Shown: positions 25,053 to 30,114 of the stretch, in pieces | Position numbering within the stretch: position 1 is the stretch's first letter | Layout of the letters: the number at the start of each line of letters is the position of its first letter | Source: a virus | Direction: 5' to 3' (one strand) | IMG/VR virus record: IMGVR_UViG_3300008448_000421 | Span: 1 to 30,114 of that record | Length of the DNA stretch: 30,114 nucleotides | Position numbers and translations under genes: made by a program | Notes under the pieces: model-generated | Told to the model about the DNA's origin: nothing | Databases searched by the model: none | What the model saw: only the letters and a program-made list of their open reading frames with translations

Positions 25053-25408
25053 TTACCGTACCCAACGAACCAACGCCGCAAAAAGGACTTGGGTTCTTCT
25101 TTGACCGGGGCGGGCGTAATCGCAATAGCCGGCTTTTGCGATTCGGGTTTCTTGGATTCACTGTGCAACTTAATAAGCTCAGTAACCGCCACGCTTTCTT
25201 TGTCGAACTCATGGCCCAGTGTCTTCATGTAAGCACGGGCGGTGCGTGGCACGGGTGAGCGTTTGGTGCGGGGCTTGTAGGTAGCCTTGGACTTAGCCTT
25301 GGCTTTGGTCGTTTGCTTCGGTTTGGCGGTGGCCTTTACAACCTTGAGTGTCTGAACCATCTCGTTGATCTCGTTCGTTGGTGTGACTGTCGCAGCTTGC
25401 GCGTTCAT
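25049..25408 (-). CDS. Lys/Ala/Pro-rich basic protein, 119 aa
   Basis: Residues 20-55 are a run of Lys, Ala, Thr and Arg with KAKAKSKATYKPRTKRSP, resembling histone H1-like tails. A short helical part (TARAYMKTLGHEFDKESVAV) and a Pro/Lys-rich C-terminus ending in FLRRWF follow. It probably binds DNA or RNA non-specifically. The start is set by AAGGAATAGTA directly before the ATG. The palindrome at 25418-25429 runs into that ribosome site. Function inferred from composition only. Confidence 0.65.
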   Translation of the reverse strand: MNAQAATVTPTNEINEMVQTLKVVKATAKPKQTTKAKAKSKATYKPRTKRSPVPRTARAYMKTLGHEFDKESVAVTELIKLHSESKKPESQKPAIAITPAPVKEEPKSFLRRWFVGYGK

Positions 25409-25417
25409 TACTATTCC

Positions 25418-25429
25418 TTAACTAGTTAA
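25418..25429. repeat. palindrome TTAACTAGTTAA, copy 1
   Basis: A perfect 12-bp palindrome, extended to 14 bp here (CTTAACTAGTTAAG). It overlaps the stop of the 105-aa gene and ends next to the AAGGAA site of the 119-aa gene. It is one of four copies or near copies at the right end. Confidence 0.8.
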
Positions 25430-25743
25430 GAAGTTACTTTAGGTTCTTTAATCCAAAACCTTTTATCTACATAGATTTCTCTTAGTTCTCTTAGCTCCTC
25501 CGGTGAAACGTAAAGTAAGTACAAACCAATTCCATCCTTGTAGCCAAGATCCTCCGTGTAGGAGAAGTCTTGTTTGAGTCGAAGGATGTTGAGTCTACCA
25601 TGCACATTTACAGGAAGGGTAGACAGCTTTGTTTCAATTGTTAAAGGACGGCGCACTAGGTTAGGTGGCCCGCTAAACCGGATGGAAGCATTGCTCCCAC
25701 CCAGTAGCTTGATTTGTATGTGCGAAGCGTATGGGATATCCAA
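25426..25743 (-). CDS. hypothetical protein with TTG start, 105 aa
   Basis: A small, mostly beta-rich protein with no recognised domain. I place the start at TTG 25743, because GAGGAATAGTA precedes it, almost the same leader as that of the next gene (AAGGAATAGTA then ATG). There is no ATG nearby in this frame. It lies 9 bases after the 385-aa gene and probably shares its transcript. The stop is inside the palindrome at 25418-25429. Confidence 0.65.
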   Translation of the reverse strand: MDIPYASHIQIKLLGGSNASIRFSGPPNLVRRPLTIETKLSTLPVNVHGRLNILRLKQDFSYTEDLGYKDGIGLYLLYVSPEELRELREIYVDKRFWIKEPKVTS

Positions 25744-25752
25744 TACTATTCC

Positions 25753-26910
25753 TCAAAAGAATTCGGACTTAGTGCGGGCCACCGCTACCACACTCGGAGC
25801 GAGGCTCTCATCAGAACGCGCCTCCTCTTTCTCATGACTTGTTTGGAGGGTCTTGGGGATGACAATGCTCCGGGCGCAATTCTGCCGACCGGGATAGAAC
25901 ATATGCGGAAGGTTGTGAAGTTTCATGCGGATTAGATTGTTCTCCATGACATAAGTTGGAACCCACGAATAATCACCGCTAAACAAACCTTCGTTGGATG
26001 AAGTACCTTTAGCCCGAATCAAATTGTGTACACCGAATACATACGGGTACTCGGTTACCAGTTCCTTGATCTCGTTAATACGGAAAGTCTTGTTTATCCC
26101 CGACGCCATAAGATCAGGTTTGCCCGCGATGCTTATATCCTGAACAAGATACTTATGCTCACACACGTAGGGGATCTCCGAGATAACCAAAGATCCTTTC
26201 ATAAAGTTGCCCATCGTAATTGAGTGTTCACGCCGATTACTAATGACCGTAGCAGCGCGCTCCCTAGTGTCGGTAACCCACGCGGAAAGTTTATCGGTAG
26301 GTGAGAAGGATTTACCCTCTTCCAAATCCGTAAACAAATTAACAAGGTCGATTGCTTTATCACTGTCGAGGGCGCTAAAACTAAACTCCATACTGCCCAC
26401 GCTTATCTTGTTCTGAATACTATAGACAGCTTGCGTAGCGGCCTTCGATGCGAATTGATCCATGCCATGACCCAGCCAGCTACCGTTGTCACGCTTGAGA
26501 ATAGACATAAGCCCTTCGACGGTATTACTTCTAAACAAGTCAGTAGGCTTACGTTCTTTGTCAATGAACGGTGTTGAGATACAAATGTAGGGGCGGATCT
26601 CCTTGCCCGACCTAGACTCATAGTGGAAGACCACGCCCATGGTCTTGCCATCCTTGCCGAACACATACCCGCCATTATTGGACTCGACAACCCCATCCGA
26701 AGCCCCCATAGGCTCCATTCCGTACTTAGACCACAGCGCGACCATAGCGTTGCGGCACTGCGTAACCATGTGATTGTCAGAGAACGAACTGAAGGTAGTG
26801 ACGGATCTATGCAACTCGGGGATTACTATGTGTCCATCCACCTTATCCCTCACCATCTGCGAGTAGTCGTTAAGACGCTGAATAACTTCCGATGCTTTAG
26901 TAATAGCCAT
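25753..26910 (-). CDS. uncharacterised protein of the MoxR/VWA module, 385 aa
   Basis: A soluble alpha/beta protein with no family I recognise. It starts with a helical region, has a segment GGYVFGKDGKTMGVVFHYESRSGKEIRPYI suggestive of a beta sheet (about 79-108) and ends in a charged, probably disordered tail. The start is firm: GGAG 7 bases before the ATG, in the same GGAGCTAC leader as the ATPase and VWA genes. Shared leader and position argue that it works with them, possibly as substrate or adaptor of the MoxR-VWA pair. That role is inference. Confidence 0.75.
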   Translation of the reverse strand: MAITKASEVIQRLNDYSQMVRDKVDGHIVIPELHRSVTTFSSFSDNHMVTQCRNAMVALWSKYGMEPMGASDGVVESNNGGYVFGKDGKTMGVVFHYESRSGKEIRPYICISTPFIDKERKPTDLFRSNTVEGLMSILKRDNGSWLGHGMDQFASKAATQAVYSIQNKISVGSMEFSFSALDSDKAIDLVNLFTDLEEGKSFSPTDKLSAWVTDTRERAATVISNRREHSITMGNFMKGSLVISEIPYVCEHKYLVQDISIAGKPDLMASGINKTFRINEIKELVTEYPYVFGVHNLIRAKGTSSNEGLFSGDYSWVPTYVMENNLIRMKLHNLPHMFYPGRQNCARSIVIPKTLQTSHEKEEARSDESLAPSVVAVARTKSEFF

Positions 26911-26917
26911 GATGTAG

Positions 26918-26921
26918 CTCC
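26918..26921 (-). promoter_or_regulatory. ribosome site in shared GGAGCTAC leader (385-aa gene)
   Basis: The leader CCTAACCTTGGAGCTAC (26930-26914) is nearly the same as that of the VWA gene (CCTAATCTTTGGAGCTAC, 28289-28272) and shares GGAGCTAC with the ATPase gene (29619-29612). GGAG lies 7, 8 and 10 bases before the three ATGs. The match outside the core suggests duplication of a leader cassette or a common control site. Confidence 0.7.
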
Positions 26922-26928
26922 AAGGTTA

Positions 26929-26942
26929 GGGGCCGAAGCCCC
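26929..26942 (-). terminator. UUCG hairpin between VWA and 385-aa genes
   Basis: In minus-strand RNA GGGGC-UUCG-GCCCC forms a 5-bp GC stem closed by a C(UUCG)G tetraloop, an exceptionally stable hairpin. The bases after it (UAACCUUGG) are not U-rich, so it may act as an RNA-stability or processing element and not as a full terminator. Confidence 0.55.
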
Positions 26943-26946
26943 GTTG

Positions 26947-26958
26947 TTAATTAGTTAA
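26947..26958. repeat. palindrome variant TTAATTAGTTAA, copy 2
   Basis: This copy differs from TTAACTAGTTAA at one central base. It overlaps the stop codon of the VWA gene. The change still leaves stop codons in all six frames. Confidence 0.65.
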
Positions 26959-28267
26959 AGATAACGCGGCCTTTACCAGCCGGTGCTTTGAACTTCTTAT
27001 TGCAGTACCCACCACCGATCACAAAAATAGACGGCACGGATACGTTCCACTTAACCGGGGACTCGACCGCACCATCCGAGAACACCACCAAGCAATCGGG
27101 CTTGAGCTTGTTGGCAATCATGTAGTCAGACACGCAGCCCATGCGGGTACCGCCACCACCGGGGATGGAGATATGGGAGATGGTGCTTGACTTATCGGAG
27201 CGGATGATCTGCTCCTTCTGTACATCAGCGTCCCACCACAGGATGCGAATAACTTCAGGCTTGACAGACTCAGCGATCTTTATAGTCTCAGCTAAACATA
27301 CGGCTTGGTCGTCGTCGCTCATCGAACCCGATACGTCCTGTGCAATAACAATCTCTTTCGGACGGTGTGCAATGCTAGTGGGCAGGTAAACATCCTGCAT
27401 GACATAGCGACGATTGAACTGACGCCACGTATACGTGTCCTTGCCCTTGGTGCATGACGTAATGAACTCACGCAGAACCTCACGCCAGTCCACCTTGGGG
27501 ATAAGAGCGGCGGTAACGCTACGGTTAACATTACCCTTGGCCTTGCCTACTAATAACGAACCCTCACGGATCGCATGATCTACAGCATCAGCCAGCGCAG
27601 ACTGTTCCTCCGGGGTCATGGACTCGGCACCGTCCCAATCATGTGAATCCAGTCCCGCGCCATCGTCGGGCTGACCGGAACCGTTTCCAGCCTCGGGCTG
27701 ACCATCACCCTCGTTATCACCCTCACCCGTACCTGACTCACCGTCATCACATGGCTCGCCGTCTTCACCCTCATCGCCCGCCTCTTCACTAAGTAAGTCA
27801 AAGATTTCTTTGGCAGACAGGTTGCTGTAGTCGGGGTTATACAGTCCACCCTTGGGCATACGGGCAAAGGCCCCGGTCGGATCGGTGTCGATGATCCAGC
27901 CATTTACTACATAGTCCATGGCTTTGTTGGCCCGCACGGGGTCGATCTTGTGCAGGTATTTGTAGCCTGACAGATGCGTGAAGAGGATGTGCCCAGCCTC
28001 ATGCAGCACAAGGAAGTTAACCTCATACTCATCAAGCGTTGCAACGAACACCTCGTTAAACAACATATCCCGCCCGTTAGTAGCGGCGGTCTTAACCTTG
28101 TGCCCCAGCTCAACCATCATTAGCTTACCGATCTGCAAGACTAAGTAAACGAGACAGAAGCTCGGGTGGTTCATGATCTGCGAGATAGCCCGCGAGATGC
28201 GGGTGGCTGCATCCAACTCCTCGTAGATGGAGTAAGGGATGAACTTGTATTCTTCGATAGGGGTCAT
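26951..28267 (-). CDS. metallopeptidase-like VWA protein (DUF2201 type), 438 aa
   Basis: The partner type usually encoded with MoxR ATPases. The N-terminal domain carries VLHEAGHILFTH with H89-E90-x-x-H93 and a following NKAMDYVVN (D118), the pattern of the DUF2201 N-terminal putative metallopeptidase domain. A long acidic, glycine-rich linker (about 160-215) leads to a VWA domain (about 303-438) with the MIDAS residues D311-x-S313-x-S315, T374 in GGGTRMG and D398 in FSDG, all intact for metal binding. I use ATG 28267 with GGAG 8 bases upstream; the longer open frame to 28354 runs through a terminator hairpin and is not coding. It lies downstream of the ATPase and likely forms a complex with it. 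Confidence 0.87.
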   Translation of the reverse strand: MTPIEEYKFIPYSIYEELDAATRISRAISQIMNHPSFCLVYLVLQIGKLMMVELGHKVKTAATNGRDMLFNEVFVATLDEYEVNFLVLHEAGHILFTHLSGYKYLHKIDPVRANKAMDYVVNGWIIDTDPTGAFARMPKGGLYNPDYSNLSAKEIFDLLSEEAGDEGEDGEPCDDGESGTGEGDNEGDGQPEAGNGSGQPDDGAGLDSHDWDGAESMTPEEQSALADAVDHAIREGSLLVGKAKGNVNRSVTAALIPKVDWREVLREFITSCTKGKDTYTWRQFNRRYVMQDVYLPTSIAHRPKEIVIAQDVSGSMSDDDQAVCLAETIKIAESVKPEVIRILWWDADVQKEQIIRSDKSSTISHISIPGGGGTRMGCVSDYMIANKLKPDCLVVFSDGAVESPVKWNVSVPSIFVIGGGYCNKKFKAPAGKGRVIFN

Positions 28268-28283
28268 GACAGTAGCTCCAAAG

Positions 28284-28340
28284 ATTAGGTTAAAAACAAA
28301 AATAAAAATAACGAATAGGGTGAGGACAGCCCTCACCCTA
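28284..28340 (-). terminator. strong rho-independent terminator between ATPase and VWA genes
   Basis: On the minus strand TAGGGTGAGG and CCTCACCCTA (plus-strand arms 28331-28340 and 28316-28325) form a perfect 10-bp stem with a 5-base loop. A T-rich run of about 30 bases with four T-stretches follows. The tail ends just before the VWA leader, and I see no promoter between terminator and gene. Confidence 0.88.
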
Positions 28341-28477
28341 CCCGACCGCATCAACCCGAAGGGACACCCCCGAGGAATACAGGAAGCCCATAGAGGAAGC
28401 TTCGCGTAATCGAGTCTGCGATTGGCCCCGTTAAACCACGGTGGCCTTGGTTAACTAGTTAATAAAAACTGATGAAC
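28341..28477 (-). other. 137-bp noncoding stretch after the ATPase gene
   Basis: Between the ATPase stop and the terminator lies a stretch with no supported gene. It holds the palindrome at 28451-28462, a CCACGGTGG palindrome (28435-28443) and a repeated GGAAGC (28382-28387 and 28395-28400). No sigma70 promoter is evident. Confidence 0.5.
28451..28462. repeat. palindrome TTAACTAGTTAA, copy 3
   Basis: A perfect copy, 15 bases downstream of the stop of the ATPase gene and 183 bases upstream of the VWA start. Confidence 0.8.
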
Positions 28478-29605
28478 TTACAGAAGCGCGTCGCCGTTTT
28501 GTGCCATCCAAGTTACGCACTCGGGCTGACCATTGACGAACTTCTCAAGATGCTTGGCCTTACACACTTTGCGGAAGAACGACATCTGCAAATCCTTACG
28601 CTTGAACCGAAGCGTATACGTCACGCAAGCATCAAGCTCACGCAGCGTACTAATTCTTGAAACGCAATTGTTGAGTGTCAACATCGGCCCCACGCCAGTA
28701 TCGGCAACGGGCGCATTGAGGGGATCTTTAACAATTGTCTCAAAGAGAACCAAGTCTTTGAGAGTGTCGAAGAAAGACAACATCGACATAGACGCCGACA
28801 TACCGCAAGCCCCGGCAAACATCGCCAGTTGCTCGTCTTTAATAAACTCCTTGCGGTAGTAAGCGATATGGCTAGCCGCTTCAAGCGAGCGAGGGGACAC
28901 GAACGGCTCGCCGGGTTTGTTGGGGTTGAAGATCATGCTGTAAGTCAGCGCGTCGTCACCCTTGAGATCCTTCTCATCGACACCCTCGTAGTCCACGTAG
29001 GATTTGAACACACCGCTGAACTTCTCAGTCCAGTTAATAACGTCGGGGTGGATGTTGTTGTTAAACGCCCAGTCAACCCATCCGTCAAAGTCTTTCTTAA
29101 TATCAATGGGGATCAGACGGTTGATAAGGTGAGCGGCGAAGTTATCACCCACCCCATCTGCTGCATTGTTGCTAGTGGCAAACACAATCGACCCATCCGG
29201 CAGGGGGATGCCGCACAGGATCTTCTCAAGAATAAGGCGGGTGAACGCCAGCAATACCGGCCCCATGCACTTGCCCAACTCATCAAGCATGATGACCTTG
29301 GGACGCTTGCTACCCTCGCCAATCAGGCGGAACAGGGAATTGACAAAGAACTCAAGCTGCTTGGATTCCTTGTCCGGCATAGCCATGCCAACGTCGGGCA
29401 CATCCATGGTCGGACAATCAATGTAGATGTAGTCGTACTTATCGCCCAGTGTTTCCTTGAGCGCGGCCATGATGCTGGACTTGCCGATACCCGGCTCACC
29501 ACGCAGGAGAAAAGCTTTCTTGGTGCCGAACCGAGCGATCATCTTCGCTGCGGAACGCAGGGTGACACGGGGGGCACGGGCGAAGTTGGTATTGATAGCG
29601 GCCAT
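28478..29605 (-). CDS. MoxR-type AAA+ ATPase, 375 aa
   Basis: An ATP-driven chaperone-like remodelling enzyme of the MoxR group. Walker A is GEPGIGKS (36-43), Walker B VIMLDE (104-109), sensor 1 FATSNN (142-147) and R163 in HLINRLIP is the likely arginine finger. The C-terminal part (from about 200) includes a lid helical region and a family-specific extension. The downstream VWA protein is the expected partner, as in RavA-ViaA or CbbQ-CbbO pairs, where the ATPase acts on a target protein brought by the VWA subunit. The ATG is set by GGAG 10 bases upstream in the shared leader. A terminator hairpin and a palindrome precede it. Confidence 0.9.
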   Translation of the reverse strand: MAAINTNFARAPRVTLRSAAKMIARFGTKKAFLLRGEPGIGKSSIMAALKETLGDKYDYIYIDCPTMDVPDVGMAMPDKESKQLEFFVNSLFRLIGEGSKRPKVIMLDELGKCMGPVLLAFTRLILEKILCGIPLPDGSIVFATSNNAADGVGDNFAAHLINRLIPIDIKKDFDGWVDWAFNNNIHPDVINWTEKFSGVFKSYVDYEGVDEKDLKGDDALTYSMIFNPNKPGEPFVSPRSLEAASHIAYYRKEFIKDEQLAMFAGACGMSASMSMLSFFDTLKDLVLFETIVKDPLNAPVADTGVGPMLTLNNCVSRISTLRELDACVTYTLRFKRKDLQMSFFRKVCKAKHLEKFVNGQPECVTWMAQNGDALL

Positions 29606-29650
29606 GATTTAGTAGCTCCAGATAATAACGGTTAAATAAAAGAAGAAAGA

Positions 29651-29662
29651 TTAACTAGTTAA
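29651..29662. repeat. palindrome TTAACTAGTTAA, copy 4
   Basis: A perfect copy between the terminator of the rightmost gene and the ATPase leader, 45 bases before the ATPase start. Confidence 0.8.
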
Positions 29663-29663
29663 A

Positions 29664-29690
29664 CAAAGCTGGCCCACATAGGTGAGCCAG
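29664..29690 (-). terminator. terminator hairpin after the rightmost gene
   Basis: In minus-strand RNA CUGGCUCAC pairs with GUGGGCCAG (9 pairs, one G-U) around the loop CUAU, followed by GCUUUGUUU. The G-U pair is C/A on the plus strand, which points to a minus-strand element. The U tract is short, so termination may be partial. Confidence 0.7.
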
Positions 29691-29712
29691 ATGATCCACT
29701 GCTAACTACTAC

Positions 29713-30111
29713 TTACAACATCCCACGGATACGGGACACACGCTCACGGATCTCCTCACGGGCGAGGGGATCGTTCTTGATGGACTCTTTGAGGGAGTCC
29801 ACGCTCTTACCCTTAAGCATCTCCTCAAGCTGAACACGGGCAAGCTCCATGTTCTGATCGTCCGCGATATTCAGATGCTTCAGATCGTCCACAAGGGACA
29901 GGATTTTCTGTACGGACGTTGTGTGTACAGACGGGGCGCGTTCGCCCTCACCCTTCTCGACCGTAGCCTTAGCTGCCCAATCCAGTGACGCATAAAGCTT
30001 GTCCCATGCGAATTGCATAGACTCTTTAATCTGCTCGTTCATCTCAGCGAGCATCGTATCTGCGACCAATCTGCCAACCTCACGCTCGGAGATTGCATCC
30101 ACGCTAGTCAT
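29713..30111 (-). CDS. helical protein at window edge, 132 aa or longer
   Basis: An acidic/basic, fully helical protein with no recognised domain; the C-terminal part (about 75-132) is rich in charged heptad-like patterns. The first ATG lies 3 bases from the window end and its codon is preceded in frame by AAG, so the true start may lie outside. The gene is followed by a terminator hairpin. Its position before the ATPase makes it a possible fourth member of the module. Confidence 0.6.
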   Translation of the reverse strand: MTSVDAISEREVGRLVADTMLAEMNEQIKESMQFAWDKLYASLDWAAKATVEKGEGERAPSVHTTSVQKILSLVDDLKHLNIADDQNMELARVQLEEMLKGKSVDSLKESIKNDPLAREEIRERVSRIRGML

Positions 30112-30114
30112 CTT

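Noticed and set aside
28268-28354. N-terminal extension of the VWA protein with a hydrophobic segment resembling a membrane anchor
   Set aside because: It translates the terminator stem and its T-rich tail; the hydrophobicity comes from poly-T codons. The ATG at 28267 has its own ribosome site.
28338-28391. A 17-codon frame ending at the terminator stem, suggestive of an attenuator leader peptide
   Set aside because: No ribosome site precedes it and no codon run points to amino-acid sensing.
28829-29635. A 268-codon open frame on the plus strand opposite the ATPase gene
   Set aside because: It mirrors the ATPase frame, has no domain, and the ATPase on the other strand has every AAA+ motif plus a ribosome site.

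Overview
The window is about 30 kb of a tailed-phage genome (Caudoviricetes), probably from an aquatic or soil phage of a Gram-negative host. The phage assignment rests on a late block holding a lytic transglycosylase and a very large LPD38-type polyvalent protein, facing a tightly packed block of small overlapping genes that holds a family A DNA polymerase, a primase-helicase, nucleases and HTH proteins. The Gram-negative host is inferred from a lipoprotein signal peptide with a lipobox, strong Shine-Dalgarno sites and a near-consensus sigma70 promoter. No terminase, portal, capsid, tail tube or RNA polymerase gene lies here, so this is only part of the genome. A podovirus-like particle is plausible, because the lytic enzyme plus giant internal protein resemble ejection proteins, but this is not proven.

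Plus strand, 1-11503 (late/virion block): the 3' end of a structural gene, then a 613-aa Gly/Pro-rich protein with tandem repeats, a 429-aa Gln/Asn-rich protein built on 9-residue and 18-residue repeats, a 606-aa lytic transglycosylase fused to a long helical region, and a 2123-aa protein with a zincin motif and an LPD38-like C-terminal part. The genes are 7-17 bases apart and probably form one operon.

Minus strand, 11500-25743 (replication/recombination and small genes): read from right to left, many genes overlap by ATGA or by tens of bases. They include wHTH proteins, a DUF3310 protein, a VRR-NUC nuclease, Pol A, a Cas4/AddB-like Fe-S nuclease, a lipoprotein, a small HNH endonuclease, a SNF2-type helicase, an SSB-like zinc protein, an XRE-like regulator and an AEP primase-DUF927 ATPase. 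Two small genes of 43 and 59 aa fill what would otherwise be gaps. A strong sigma70 promoter (16864-16892) drives the SSB-primase segment. A 250-bp noncoding structured region separates the HNH gene from the helicase gene.

Minus strand, 25418-30111 (MoxR/VWA module): a MoxR-type AAA+ ATPase, a metallopeptidase-like VWA protein (DUF2201 type) and a 385-aa protein of unknown function, preceded by a helical protein cut by the window edge. The layout differs from the rest. Genes are separated by spacers with hairpin terminators, three start sites share a GGAGCTAC leader, and a 12-bp palindrome, TTAACTAGTTAA, recurs at or near the 3' end of four genes. This module is the best candidate in the window for an undescribed system.
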